64,000 nt of DNA from Cytophaga hutchinsonii ATCC 33406 (GCF_000014145.1 NC_008255.1:559501-623500), one strand, 5' to 3'; counted from the stretch's first letter, positions 43,354 through 53,963 are shown. Notes: a model not told the origin generated them from the sequence alone. Translations and numbers: made by a program.

Positions 43354-43595
43354 TGGTCTGTGGCACACAGAACATTCACTACAGATTGAGTTAATAATGA
43401 ATATATATAAATGTACAAACTAATTCATATGTAAAACCAAACCGAAGCTCACGCATGCGTATAGGAGAAGTTTATTTCTGGACAAGTATAATCTGCTAAA
43501 AGACCAGAACAATAAATAATTAACTATATAGGGCTTTGGGTGTTCTGTGTGTCACAGAACACGGTGAAGGTGTTCTGTGTGTCACAGACCACGGT
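43354..43595. repeat. Three GTTCTGTG/GGTCTGTG palindromes in the 43284-43738 gap
   Basis: GTGGTCTGTGGCACACAGAAC (about 43353-43373), TGTTCTGTG-TGT-CACAGAACA (43541-43561) and TGTTCTGTG-TGT-CACAGACC (43571-43590), the last two in direct repeat with CACGGTGAAGG after each. Same family as 15461-15514 and 58293-58315. No coding signal is seen in this 455-bp gap. Confidence 0.75.
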
Positions 43596-43738
43596 GAAGG
43601 GCAACCGGATTCTATCAGGCACAGACAAATGTTTGCCCCAGCGGCGTTTATTTAATTACTGCCGGTAAATCGGTATTGCACCATTCGATTTCATTTCCTA
43701 TTTTTCAATATTCATTATACACCATACGCTATAAAACA

Positions 43739-44383
43739 ATGAGTCAGCAACCATTAATCGAACGTGTTCTTTCTGCGGAAGAACAGAAACAGTTAACACC
43801 CGATGAAGTAATCGCGAGTTTAAAAGAAGGGAATAAGCGTTTTTGTTCCGGCAGCTTAACCATGCGCGATCACTCCAAACAGATCAGAGATGCAGTAAGC
43901 GGTCAGTTCCCGAAAGCTATTGTATTATCATGCGTAGATTCACGTGTACCGATCGAAGATGTATTTGATAAAGGAATCGGCGATATGTTTGTTGCCCGTG
44001 TAGCCGGCAATATCGTGAATGAAGATATTCTTGGTTCTATGGAGTTCAGCTGTAAAGTATCCGGTGCAAAATTAGTGCTTGTGCTTGGTCATGAATATTG
44101 CGGCGCGATTAAAGGTGCTATTGATAATGTGCAGCTGGGCAATCTTACAGCACTGCTTCAGAAAATACGGCCGGCTGTTGACAGATGCTGCGATTTTCAA
44201 GGTGACCAAACATCTAAAAATTCACAGTTTGTTGATCTGGTTGTTCGTGAAAATGTAAAAGTAACGGTTGCAAATATTCGTCAGCAAAGCCCTGTTTTAC
44301 GGGAGATGGAAGATGCCGGTGAAATAAAAATCGTTGGCGCCTATTACGATATGGATAATGGTGAAGTGTCGTTTTACGAATAA
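43739..44383 (+). CDS. Beta-class carbonic anhydrase
   Basis: 214 residues from ATG 43739. Interconverts CO2 and bicarbonate. Zinc ligands C65 (LSCVDSR, with D67 and R69), H118 and C121 (GHEYCG). EGNKRFCSG and VARVAGNIVNEDILGSMEFS are family blocks. No signal peptide, so cytosolic. Stands alone. Confidence 0.93.
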   Translation: MSQQPLIERVLSAEEQKQLTPDEVIASLKEGNKRFCSGSLTMRDHSKQIRDAVSGQFPKAIVLSCVDSRVPIEDVFDKGIGDMFVARVAGNIVNEDILGSMEFSCKVSGAKLVLVLGHEYCGAIKGAIDNVQLGNLTALLQKIRPAVDRCCDFQGDQTSKNSQFVDLVVRENVKVTVANIRQQSPVLREMEDAGEIKIVGAYYDMDNGEVSFYE

Positions 44384-44538
44384 CATGAAAAAATACAAAT
44401 AACAAAAAACAAATTCCAATGACGTGCGATTACTGCTATTACAAGAGCTGCTGCGCTTCATTGCTGTTATATGTATGTAACAAATAAATAAGATGGTGAA
44501 TTATAAATGCATGTCTTAATACAATTTTTCATCATTCA

Positions 44539-44904
44539 TCATTTAAATAACCATGCGTACCGTTTTCTGTTCCGGCGGTAGGTGTGGTTATTTTCATTTT
44601 GATAGGCTTCTTTTTCTAAAAGAATATTCCGATAGGCTTTATCGGTATCAAATTTATATCTGAATAAATTGATTACATAATTTCCTAAATAAACCGGAAG
44701 GAATAAAAACGGTGTCAGTTCCTTTACCTGTTCGTGATGAATGAGTTCATGATTGAGCAGTACCTGATTGGTCATATCTTTTTTATCCTTGAAGAAGATC
44801 CAGAACACGGCATACTGCGCGGTGAATCCTCTATTGGCTCCCTTATCTTTGCTGAATAAACCGGTTATGTTTTTCATATACCAGTTCGCGTGTATCAGTT
44901 TCAT
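44539..44904 (-). CDS. Small HExxH protein (putative metallopeptidase)
   Basis: 121 residues. LLNHELIHHEQV holds an HExxH zinc motif (H52, E53, H56). A hydrophobic stretch FLFLPVYLGNYVINLF (about 66-81) follows. Too short for a full known peptidase; similar short HExxH proteins occur in Bacteroidota and are unassigned. Tandem repeats lie just upstream of its start. Confidence 0.7.
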   Translation of the reverse strand: MKLIHANWYMKNITGLFSKDKGANRGFTAQYAVFWIFFKDKKDMTNQVLLNHELIHHEQVKELTPFLFLPVYLGNYVINLFRYKFDTDKAYRNILLEKEAYQNENNHTYRRNRKRYAWLFK

Positions 44905-44930
44905 TTTTAAAATTATGAATTATGAATTAT

Positions 44931-45068
44931 GATTCGCCGCGGCGAAATGAATTATGAATTATGAATTATGAATTATGATTCGCCGCGGCGAAATGAATTA
45001 TGAATTATGAATTATGAATTATGATTCGCCGCGGCGAAATGAATTATGAATTTTTTATCTTGATGTTT
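44931..45068. repeat. 46-bp tandem repeat, three copies
   Basis: gattcgccgcggcgaaatg starts at 44931, 44977 and 45023 (period 46); the spacers are runs of aattatgaattatg. Same core (CGCCGCGGCG) as the pair at 19828-19968. It lies between the HExxH gene and the CHAT gene. Confidence 0.85.
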
Positions 45069-45096
45069 TCATTCATTAACTCATAATTCATAATTA

Positions 45097-48000
45097 TCAA
45101 AGTCCAATCATTATAAACGCGCCCCAGTATTTCGGATCGGGATATTCTTTCATCAATTCAATTTTAGCCTTGCTGAATGCTGCCCGTTTATTTCCTGACT
45201 GCAGCCAGTAGGTGTAAAAGTTTTCCATCAGTTTTATGGTTACCTCATCCGAAACTTTTGACAAACTCATAATGATTGATTTGGCGCCTGCTACCGTAAA
45301 CGAACGCTGCAGACCATACACACCTTCGCCTACTTTTACTTCACCCAGCCCGGTTTCACAGGCACTCAGCACAACCAGTTCTGTTTTATCCAGCGAAAGA
45401 TTCATTGCTTCATATGCTGTAAGGATACCATCTTCCATATTAATAGCATTGAAATTGTCTGTAGTTAACAGCTCGCCACCGTTAAACAGCACTACACCGG
45501 AAAGCAGGAGCGGATTTACCACACTCTTTTCCGAAATGGCATTTGCTGACTCAACATTATCCTGCCAGAAAAAACCGTGTGTTGAAATATGCAGCACATT
45601 TGGATTTTTAATATTCTTTACCGTGTCCTCTGTGGCATTTTTTCCAATGTACATTACCGTTTTCCATTTATTGGCAGACATCAGTGTGTTGATCTTCTTT
45701 ACTTCTGTTTCAGACCCCGGTAATTGTTCCAGTTCTGAATCATCGGCTTTGCTTGTGGTGAAATACGTGGGGTTACCGATCAGGTCAATTTCAGGCTGCT
45801 GAACGGTTTCTGTTTTTGCAGCTTTAACGTGAACAACATTTTTATTGATAATATCCCGGCATGAACCTATGTAAATGATGTTGGTAGAATTGATCAGGTA
45901 ATTCCCCTGTTCATCTTTTAATGTCTCCAGGTTGATCTGGTTATATACACCATCGCCGGCAAAATAAATGGTTTTAGTATCCGTACTCAATAAGGCTGAA
46001 ACCGGCTTCCAGTATTGCCTGTAGGATAAATCATCTTCTTTGCTGAATTTAATCATGTTCCTGTAATACTTCAGGAATTTTGTTTCCAGCTCTTTTCCGT
46101 TTTCTTCAATCACAAAAGACGGATTACTTGATTTATTACTTACGGAAACAAACGCATACCAGGTAGTATCGCTGAATGATTTTGTATAATATCTGAAAGG
46201 GATAACTTCTATTGCAATTTCATTGTCCTGTAAATTTTGCTTTACGGCTTTCCATGTATAGGAAATTGCTTTGGATTTATTTTGTTCTGTAAAATCTTCT
46301 GAAATTGCACTCAGCTGTTTTTCGATCATTTCCAGCTTTGTTTCCATCACGGCAATATCAATGCCTTCTTCCTTACGCTGAGCTGCATTCATTGAATAGC
46401 CGATTGCCAGGTTGTCGCGTAAATCCTGCCAGGTTTGATACAGGCGTATCGCCGTAGTATCACCGCTTGCATAGATTTTGTTTTTTATTTTAAGCTGAGA
46501 GTTCAATAAAACAGATTTCGTCTGAAGCTGAATGTTCATGATCTTACCGATCATTTCAGGATATGCTTTGCTGTTTGTAAAAGCAATTGTTTTATAGAAT
46601 TCAAAATCTTCTTTTATTTTATCCCAATATGCCATTTTCCCCCGTTCACTTAAAAAAGGAAATACTTTGTCAATGTAAAGCAAGGATTTGTTTGTACACT
46701 CTTCAATGTTTTCAATGGCTTTAGATGTATTGCCTAAGATGTAATACATCTGCGCGCAGCTTCCCAGCGCAAATACATAACCCGGGTGATTGTCATCGAA
46801 AATGGCTTTGTATTCATCGCGCGTTTTTTCAAACGCAGTAAGTGCCGCCGCATATTTTCCTGAACGGTAAAAAATCTTTCCGGATAAATTATTCAACTGT
46901 GCCGTATGAATATTGTTTTTTCCTGATTTATTTTCCCAGATTTTTTTAGCAACATCAATGTTTGCTAATGCAGCGGTGTACTGATTGGTTAATGCAAGGA
47001 AGATTGCGTAGTTCTCAAGTCCTTCAGCATATAGGGTAGAGTTATCGCCGGCGCTGTTCCGGATGATCTCCAGCGCTTTTACAAACTGTTTATCCAGATC
47101 AGCTGGTTTTGTTTTGTTTTTTCTGCTTGTATATAAATCCGCTTGAAACGTAGCAAGTGCTGCTTCGTGCATTAAAATACCGGTTTTGATATTTTTATCT
47201 CCGTAGGTTTTAGCGTAGATCTGCAGCGCTTCAAGAATGGAGGATTCAGCTTTTTCATAATCACCGATAGCTGTATACAGTTGCTTGTAGTATAACAGAC
47301 TGGTTGCGTACGGTATGGATTTATTGCCGTACACATTTTTACTGATCTGCAGGGAGCGGTTGAAATACGCGTCAGATTCTGCATAATTTCCTACAATCAG
47401 ATTCTGTTCGCCTAAATAATTTAACGTGGCGCAGATACTTTTGTGTGTGCCGCCAACGGTTTCAGTTTTATATTTTAAAATGGCAGAAAGTATTTTACTT
47501 CCTTTCTGATATTCACCCTTTTTAACATAGAGCAAACCGATTTCTTCCACAAGAAAAATATCGTCGTTTTCAGTGATGTTTACACGATCTGCAATTTTTT
47601 TAGATTTTTTTAACGATTCATCTGCGCCGATATAATCTCCCTGCAGCAGCTGCAGTTTCATGTCCAGCTCAAGCGCTTCAATCCAGGCACGCGAATATTT
47701 CTTTTTATTGTTCTTCTCAAAAATGGAAAGACTGCCTGCTATTTTTTCTGCCGCGCCGGTATAATCACCGGTAATGGTTTTCAATTCTCCTGCATGAGAA
47801 AGGAAGATGGCATATAAGGTGTGTGTAGCTGAAAATGTATTTTCAACACGTTTCAGGTTTAACAAAAGTCTGTTATCTGCCATCCCAAATTCTTCCGTAT
47901 AGACATACACATTTGAAAATGCCAGTGTATTTAAATAGTAATCCGGATTTTCAATAGATACCTGATTTTGAAAATCAGAATCAAGCACGCTGGAAAAAAT

Positions 48001-49326
48001 TATTTTTGCCTCTTTAAATTTATCCAGATTGAAGGAATAGAACCGCGCTTTATCTAATAACAATATCTGATAAGCCGGTGATTTTTCTCCGGTGAGCTGT
48101 GCCTGAAGCGCAAGCATTTGTTCCATTGTACTTTCTGCTTCAGCATATTTCTGTTGTTTTACCAGAATGGTAAATAAAGCCGTCAGGTATTTTTCACGCA
48201 TGCTGTGTACGGGCGGCAATGCGTTGCGGTTTAAAAAATCCGTTGCGATTGTTTCTGCCTTTGCCCAGTTCTTTACATCCATTTCACGTTCAACGGCAGG
48301 ATACGTATTGGCAAGATAACCCAGATTATTTTTATTGTAGTAACTGTATAAACGCACCACAATATCATTTCTGTAATAATCTGCTTCTTCCGTTTTTCCC
48401 TGGCTAACCAACACATTGATCAAGCCTTGCAGAATGCTGATCTGTATTGGAGCGTGCGGCTGAAAGAACTGTTGTGAAAGCGCGGAGGCTGTTTTAAATT
48501 CTTTTTCTGCCAGATGATATTCGAGATTGTTCTGCTGGCATTGCGCCAGCAGATAATGATAACGGGCTTTGTTACCTTCTTTGTTGCTGATCGCGGAACT
48601 GTTTTTTTGCAGATAGGCAATGGCGGAATCGGAAAGTCCGTTCTCTAAGTAGGCCTGAGCTTTTAATAAGATGTAATCTGCGGTTAAATTTTCCCGTACG
48701 GTTTTTTCACTTTCATTCAGCTCTATCAGCTGCATGCTTCCTTCTGCAGTAAAAACCGAATCTTTGATCAATCGTGCTGCAACACTATTTTTATAAAATT
48801 CCGTTTCGGCGGTTACTTTATTTAAAAAGCCTTTGTGAAATAACGATTCATACTGATAATAACGGATCAGCTCCCTGTCGTAAGGCGGAAGCAGCGGGAT
48901 CAGATTTTTTATAGATGTATACACGGAATCTGTTTTTGTATACACACCACGCTGAAAATAAAAATCGCAGTATACACTAAAGGTTTCAGCCAGGCGGCTT
49001 ACGTTGGTAGCTTCTGATAAAGCCGGCAGAAATTTCTGAATCTCTGTGCGGGCAGTTGCTACTTCAGATTGTTTATCCAGCCGGTCTGCAAAAAGCGCCA
49101 GATAGCAGTTGCTGCGCAGCAGATCAATGTCCTGTGCATGCGGTTTATTTGCAATTGCGGCATGCGTTTTTTTAGCATAAAAATATCCAGCTTTATAATC
49201 TGCCTGTTCTGAAAATACCGCAAGCTGTGTAAAGTCTGCTTCAAATGTGCTTTTCTGAGCCGCACTTTCAGGCAGCATGAAAAATCCCAGTAAAGCAGTT
49301 AGTAGAATGTTGTAGATACGCATCAT
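45097..49326 (-). CDS. Exported TPR-CHAT (caspase-like) protein
   Basis: 1409 residues. Signal peptide 1-23 (ends PESAAQ), then about a thousand residues of TPR helices (for example GNYAESDAYFNRSLQISKNV, GDYEKAESSILEALQIY). The C-terminal CHAT domain spans about 1050-1409: catalytic His in LHISTHGFF (H1250) and Cys in VLSACETGLGE (C1323), then GAKSIIMSLSKVSDEVT. CHAT proteases are caspase/separase relatives. The signal peptide puts it in the periplasm, unlike cytosolic CHAT effectors. It is the last gene behind two type B T9SS proteins and a PorP/SprF-like protein (25 bp gap). Confidence 0.85.
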   Translation of the reverse strand: MMRIYNILLTALLGFFMLPESAAQKSTFEADFTQLAVFSEQADYKAGYFYAKKTHAAIANKPHAQDIDLLRSNCYLALFADRLDKQSEVATARTEIQKFLPALSEATNVSRLAETFSVYCDFYFQRGVYTKTDSVYTSIKNLIPLLPPYDRELIRYYQYESLFHKGFLNKVTAETEFYKNSVAARLIKDSVFTAEGSMQLIELNESEKTVRENLTADYILLKAQAYLENGLSDSAIAYLQKNSSAISNKEGNKARYHYLLAQCQQNNLEYHLAEKEFKTASALSQQFFQPHAPIQISILQGLINVLVSQGKTEEADYYRNDIVVRLYSYYNKNNLGYLANTYPAVEREMDVKNWAKAETIATDFLNRNALPPVHSMREKYLTALFTILVKQQKYAEAESTMEQMLALQAQLTGEKSPAYQILLLDKARFYSFNLDKFKEAKIIFSSVLDSDFQNQVSIENPDYYLNTLAFSNVYVYTEEFGMADNRLLLNLKRVENTFSATHTLYAIFLSHAGELKTITGDYTGAAEKIAGSLSIFEKNNKKKYSRAWIEALELDMKLQLLQGDYIGADESLKKSKKIADRVNITENDDIFLVEEIGLLYVKKGEYQKGSKILSAILKYKTETVGGTHKSICATLNYLGEQNLIVGNYAESDAYFNRSLQISKNVYGNKSIPYATSLLYYKQLYTAIGDYEKAESSILEALQIYAKTYGDKNIKTGILMHEAALATFQADLYTSRKNKTKPADLDKQFVKALEIIRNSAGDNSTLYAEGLENYAIFLALTNQYTAALANIDVAKKIWENKSGKNNIHTAQLNNLSGKIFYRSGKYAAALTAFEKTRDEYKAIFDDNHPGYVFALGSCAQMYYILGNTSKAIENIEECTNKSLLYIDKVFPFLSERGKMAYWDKIKEDFEFYKTIAFTNSKAYPEMIGKIMNIQLQTKSVLLNSQLKIKNKIYASGDTTAIRLYQTWQDLRDNLAIGYSMNAAQRKEEGIDIAVMETKLEMIEKQLSAISEDFTEQNKSKAISYTWKAVKQNLQDNEIAIEVIPFRYYTKSFSDTTWYAFVSVSNKSSNPSFVIEENGKELETKFLKYYRNMIKFSKEDDLSYRQYWKPVSALLSTDTKTIYFAGDGVYNQINLETLKDEQGNYLINSTNIIYIGSCRDIINKNVVHVKAAKTETVQQPEIDLIGNPTYFTTSKADDSELEQLPGSETEVKKINTLMSANKWKTVMYIGKNATEDTVKNIKNPNVLHISTHGFFWQDNVESANAISEKSVVNPLLLSGVVLFNGGELLTTDNFNAINMEDGILTAYEAMNLSLDKTELVVLSACETGLGEVKVGEGVYGLQRSFTVAGAKSIIMSLSKVSDEVTIKLMENFYTYWLQSGNKRAAFSKAKIELMKEYPDPKYWGAFIMIGL

Positions 49327-49351
49327 CGTATAAGAGATAAATCAAGAATTA

Positions 49352-50230
49352 TTAAAATCCGTAGCGTACTAAAATTTCACTGCTGCCGTAGTTGCCAAGA
49401 GCAAATCCGGACGTATTGAATTCATACCGGTAACCCAGTACAATTTTAGGTGTGATATTTACATTGGTATACAGTGCCATTGCCTTCGGGTACATAAAAC
49501 CAATACCTGCTGTAAACGTCTGGTTAAAAATTACACTCAGGTTTATGTAGTAATTAAGCGGACGGGTAGGGTAGTAGCGGACAAGCACATTTGGCTGTAA
49601 TGCAATAAAGTCTGTTACATTTAATTTTATACCTGAAATAAAGAAAAAGTTTTTCTTAACAAGCGATTTGTTTGTAGCATCATCGTAGTATAATTTGTTT
49701 GCATCGATTAATACTAAATCAGGAACAGAAAGTCCGGCGTAAAACGATTTCTTTTTATAGAATACACCTGCGCCAAACGTACCGATGATTCCTCTGTTGG
49801 CGTTTGATGAAATGTACGGATCATTTTCATCCCATTTAAATGCCGTGCCTGCACCAAAATTAATCTGTGAAATTCCTGCCTTTAAACCAAACTGTACAAA
49901 GGATTCGCGGCCGGTTTTAATGCGGTAACTTACATTTCCTGAAAAGTTCAGTTGTAACGTATTCGCAATGGCATGTCTGTTTAATACAGCACCGCCACCG
50001 ATGTTTTTACCTAAAGGCGCTTCAACCGTTATCACCTGTGTATTGGGTGCACCGGGATATTTGCTCCATTGTGAACGGTAGATGCCTGTAGCGCGGATCT
50101 GTGTGCCTGAACCCGCGTACGCAGGATTGTAATACAGCAGCACGTTCTGAAACTGACCAATGTTTGGATAGATCTGTGCCTGTACAGCAAATGCTGAGAG
50201 TGACAGAAGAAGTAAGAGTATTTTTTTCAT
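49352..50230 (-). CDS. PorP/SprF-like T9SS outer-membrane protein
   Basis: 292 residues from ATG 50230. Signal peptide (ends AVQAQ), then the family start LYYNPAYAGSG and RSQWSKYPGAPNTQVITVEAP, with a beta-barrel rich in aromatic strands up to SEILVRYGF. SprF-type proteins are needed to secrete or anchor proteins with type B sorting domains. Both genes upstream in the same run encode such proteins, so this is very likely their dedicated partner. 58 bp separate it from the upstream gene. Confidence 0.88.
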   Translation of the reverse strand: MKKILLLLLSLSAFAVQAQIYPNIGQFQNVLLYYNPAYAGSGTQIRATGIYRSQWSKYPGAPNTQVITVEAPLGKNIGGGAVLNRHAIANTLQLNFSGNVSYRIKTGRESFVQFGLKAGISQINFGAGTAFKWDENDPYISSNANRGIIGTFGAGVFYKKKSFYAGLSVPDLVLIDANKLYYDDATNKSLVKKNFFFISGIKLNVTDFIALQPNVLVRYYPTRPLNYYINLSVIFNQTFTAGIGFMYPKAMALYTNVNITPKIVLGYRYEFNTSGFALGNYGSSEILVRYGF

Positions 50231-50288
50231 AAACGTATTCAATGAACGTATCAGTGGTGTTTTTTTTCAGTACACGTCCGGACAAGTA

Positions 50289-53200
50289 TTATTTAATGAT
50301 CTGAATGTATTGTTTTAATGCTCTGCCGCTGGCTTCTTCTTCATATACATAAAAGTATACACCAGGCTCAAGCACATCGCCTTTTTTGTCAACACCTTTC
50401 CAGTCGTTTTGATAGTTTGATGTTTCATACACTATGTTGCCGGTTTCATCGATGATGGTTAAGGAACTGGCGGAATGTAAGTTCGCGTAGGCAATGACCA
50501 AACCATCGTTTAGCCCGTCGTTGTTTGGCGTCATTACTTCGTTTGCTTTAAGTGCAGGTGTTGCCAGCAGTTCTTTTACAATGATGTACACATAGCCGGT
50601 TTCCGAGCGCACACCAGCAGAGTCTGTAACGGTATAGGCAAGTTTGCCTTCACCCAGAAAACCGCTGAAGGCACGGTATTCGAGATTGCCATGTATATCA
50701 ATTAAAAAATTACCCATTGAAAGAGAATAATATTTATTCTGAATACCTGTATTTTCCAGGTCAATATCCGTTTTGGCAGGATCAATCGGACTTGTAACAC
50801 CATAATCATTGGCTAAAATATTGATAAGGGTATCCTGGCCGATCGTGATCACAATGGTATCGGAAACTATTGCCGGACGCTGTGCCGTTGAGTGGATGGT
50901 AAGGATGTATTCACGGCTGAAAGCAGCGTAGTTTAACGTAGCCGGTATGCGTACTTCAACGGCTATCGTACCTTCCTTAAAAGGTATTATTGTTCCATCT
51001 TCTTTTATATTGGCTACATCTGTATTGCTGAGCTGTACGAATACAATCTTTGACGGAGTTACATCTGAATTGGTGGAAACAGTAATTTTAGCATTTGTTT
51101 CATTCAGTGTAATACCCGCAGTATTTAATTGCCCCGTTGTATTCGGGTTTGGAGAAATTTTGATATACGACTCCCACGTAGCGGCTCTGTATTTAGAAGT
51201 AGCAGCCTGCGTAACAATAACCGGAATGGAATCCGGTGTGCTTCTGCAGGTAATTTTATCTACCAGTCCGTTTGAAGCAATCGTTAAACAAAGGTCTGTA
51301 GCGCCTTTGACTTTATAGCTGAGCGATCCGGTACTTTGCGTAACAGCCTGCAGATAGAACGCATCAGCACCTACATTTTTATACACCGGATTCATCAGCA
51401 GGTTAGGCGATGCCAGGTCTTCAATAACAAATGTCAAAGGAGCTGTGGAACTGCATTTGCCTGCCTGCGAAGCAGTGATTGAAAATGTATAGCTGCCTAC
51501 ATTGGTACCCGCCGGTGTTCCTCTGAAGGTATTTCCCGCAAATGTGAAATCATTGGGAAGTGTGCCGGTGACGGTAAAAACAGGATTGGTGCTGCCTGCA
51601 ACGGTAAATGCCTGCGTGTATAATCCACTGCCGGCAATTGCCCGGGTAAGCGAACTGGGTGTAATCGCAGGGGCCGGCTTTATGTATACAGATTTACTTC
51701 GGGTTACAGCACACCCTGCAGTTGTTTGTCCCGCTATAGTATATGTTACCGTTTGAACAGCCGTAGTTGTATTGGTAGGTGTGACCGCGGCATTGGCTGC
51801 TCCGTTGGCCGGGTTTGGCAGCCCGCTTGTATTGCTCCATACATAGGTAGAAAAGGTACCGTTGCTAATGGCTGGCTGAAAGACGACCTGCTCTCCGGAA
51901 CAGATGGAGTCTTTGCTGTCTTTTTCAATCAGGGAGGCAACAAAACTGTACACGTTGATTTTTACACTGCTGCTGGCCGAACAGCCGTTTTTAGTTGCCG
52001 TAACCGTGTAGGTAAACACATTCATTTTCTCCGAAGGAAACGTTGGGTTCTGAGCTGTTTCAAGCGGCACAGGAAGTGTTTTGGGTGTTACGTTTGTGGT
52101 GGCGAGGTCCGGTTTTTTAATGTCAAATCTCGGCGACCAGGAATAGGCGGTACCTGCATCGGTGGTTGTGGTTGTTAACGTTGTACTGTCGCCCGGACAA
52201 AGATTGAGGTAGCTTGCACTGGCTGTAACTGCCGGTGCGGCATTAACGGCAAACGTAACCGGCGATAAGGCTGAGGTACAGGAACCATAGCTGACACGGG
52301 CATATAAGGTAGTAGACGGTGCAGCAACATAATCTTTGGGAATAATACGGTCGGCACCGGGTATGCTGTCCTTCCCGTTTGAGTCTTTGAACCAGCTGAT
52401 GGTACCTTCCATGTTGTTGAGTGTTACCGGTGCAGCAGTGGCTTCGCAGACAGTGGCAACGCTGATGGAGGATGTGCCGAGTACAATAGATGAAGCTTTA
52501 ATGTATGCGTAGATGTACGTTTTTTTCTGGTCAAATACAATCAGGTCCGGTTGCCCGTCCATATTGATGTCTCCGGAAGCAATGACTGTTTTTTCCCCGA
52601 ATCCGGTTGAAAGCAACGAGGGATAAGATTGCAGATTGCCTGATCCGTCATTCGTGTAGAAAGCAATGTGATTGAGGCTTTTTTCATCCATGTAAACAGC
52701 TGCAATGTCGGTATTCCCATCGCTGTTGTAATCTCCGCCAACAAAAGAAACAGGGGCCTCTTTAAAATTTTTATCTTCAAACGTATATGAATTTCCTTCC
52801 CGGAATGCACTTAAACTACCGGGATGTGCCAGGATGAGATCTGTTTTTTCATTTTTGCTGAAATTACCGGCCAGCACGAGATTGGTGGCAACACTCGATA
52901 TTTCAAAGGCTTTATTAAATCCTTCTGAACTTGCGTAATAATAGCCTTGACCACCATAAGTAAAGGCTATATCTTTTTTGCCGTCCAGATCAACATCGGC
53001 AATGGCTAAAGACGTAACCCCTTTTGAACTGCTGAGTGTTTTTTTTGTAGAATAATCAAAACCCGTAAACGCATTTTTTTGAATGATGGAAATGCTTTCA
53101 TCGGGATCGCTGTTACCGGTGATGATGTCCATGATGCCGTCATCGTCTATGTCCGTTACAGCAACCTGTGCGGGAATAACCGTATTTTTGAAACCAACGG

Positions 53201-53921
53201 TAATGTGTGCCGCCGTACCAAACGAAGTACCGGTAGTACCCGGTAAAATGGTGATGCGGTTACCTGCACTATAACCAACAACAATATCCATAACCCCATC
53301 GGTGTTGAGGTCTGCTACAGCAAGAGAAGCCGGTACGGCAGTTGTGAGCAGCGTTGTTTCAAAGAATTTTTCAAAATTAACATTTGTTGGTGTTGAGCTG
53401 TTTTTATAAATGGAGATTCGGGAGTTATCGCTTAAGACCAGTAAGTCCGGTTTGCGGTCGCCGTTTACATCCGCGAGCGCGTGATATACAGGAGTAAATG
53501 TATTGGTGGCAATTATTTCTGCTACATTAAACTGCGGTGTTGTAAAATCACAGGGTGAAGCTTGCAGCACCTGAAAAAACTGTTCGCTGATGGCAGTACC
53601 TGTCGGCGAAACAACAACCGTGATGTGGTCATATGAAGCCCCTAACGGAACAGTAACTTTTATTTCCGTCTCCGATTGGCTGTAGATATTTGCGGGAATG
53701 GTGCCGAAAAATACTTTTGGTACCAGATTTTTGTAAACCAGGTTGTTACCGGAGATGGTTACAATTGTTTTACTTATGTCGCCGCTTAACGGCGCAATTT
53801 TATCGATGTGCGGAGTCTGGGCTTTTGTTTCAGCAGCATTCAGTAATAACAGTACACAAGCGGCAAGCAGCATCAGGTGATTTTTCACTAGCTGTTTCAG
53901 AATTTCGTTATATGGTTTCAT
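50289..53921 (-). CDS. Giant surface protein: IPT/TIG, FG-GAP repeats, Ig-like domains, type B T9SS tail
   Basis: 1210 residues. Signal peptide with hydrophobic core near 17-33 (ends TKAQ). IPT/TIG domain at about 38-118 (IDKIAPLSGD...VFFGTIPANI). FG-GAP/VCBS repeats at about 135-470 with calcium-type loops such as DINMDGQPDLIVF and DLNTDGVMDIVVG. Ig/PKD-like regions follow to about 850, and cadherin-like parts to about 1110 (SDTIVITIGQDTLINILAND). The end NEVMTPNNDGLNDGLVIAY...YIQIIK is the CHU_C type B sorting domain. Likely a large adhesin or surface filament protein. Confidence 0.87.
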   Translation of the reverse strand: MKPYNEILKQLVKNHLMLLAACVLLLLNAAETKAQTPHIDKIAPLSGDISKTIVTISGNNLVYKNLVPKVFFGTIPANIYSQSETEIKVTVPLGASYDHITVVVSPTGTAISEQFFQVLQASPCDFTTPQFNVAEIIATNTFTPVYHALADVNGDRKPDLLVLSDNSRISIYKNSSTPTNVNFEKFFETTLLTTAVPASLAVADLNTDGVMDIVVGYSAGNRITILPGTTGTSFGTAAHITVGFKNTVIPAQVAVTDIDDDGIMDIITGNSDPDESISIIQKNAFTGFDYSTKKTLSSSKGVTSLAIADVDLDGKKDIAFTYGGQGYYYASSEGFNKAFEISSVATNLVLAGNFSKNEKTDLILAHPGSLSAFREGNSYTFEDKNFKEAPVSFVGGDYNSDGNTDIAAVYMDEKSLNHIAFYTNDGSGNLQSYPSLLSTGFGEKTVIASGDINMDGQPDLIVFDQKKTYIYAYIKASSIVLGTSSISVATVCEATAAPVTLNNMEGTISWFKDSNGKDSIPGADRIIPKDYVAAPSTTLYARVSYGSCTSALSPVTFAVNAAPAVTASASYLNLCPGDSTTLTTTTTDAGTAYSWSPRFDIKKPDLATTNVTPKTLPVPLETAQNPTFPSEKMNVFTYTVTATKNGCSASSSVKINVYSFVASLIEKDSKDSICSGEQVVFQPAISNGTFSTYVWSNTSGLPNPANGAANAAVTPTNTTTAVQTVTYTIAGQTTAGCAVTRSKSVYIKPAPAITPSSLTRAIAGSGLYTQAFTVAGSTNPVFTVTGTLPNDFTFAGNTFRGTPAGTNVGSYTFSITASQAGKCSSTAPLTFVIEDLASPNLLMNPVYKNVGADAFYLQAVTQSTGSLSYKVKGATDLCLTIASNGLVDKITCRSTPDSIPVIVTQAATSKYRAATWESYIKISPNPNTTGQLNTAGITLNETNAKITVSTNSDVTPSKIVFVQLSNTDVANIKEDGTIIPFKEGTIAVEVRIPATLNYAAFSREYILTIHSTAQRPAIVSDTIVITIGQDTLINILANDYGVTSPIDPAKTDIDLENTGIQNKYYSLSMGNFLIDIHGNLEYRAFSGFLGEGKLAYTVTDSAGVRSETGYVYIIVKELLATPALKANEVMTPNNDGLNDGLVIAYANLHSASSLTIIDETGNIVYETSNYQNDWKGVDKKGDVLEPGVYFYVYEEEASGRALKQYIQIIK

Positions 53922-53963
53922 AATGTGTACGGATAAAGTACGTAGCTTATTTTAAAAAGCATT

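Noticed and set aside
45236-45802. 188-codon plus-strand frame inside the CHAT gene
   Set aside because: It is the antisense of the conserved CHAT domain; the minus-strand product has catalytic motifs.
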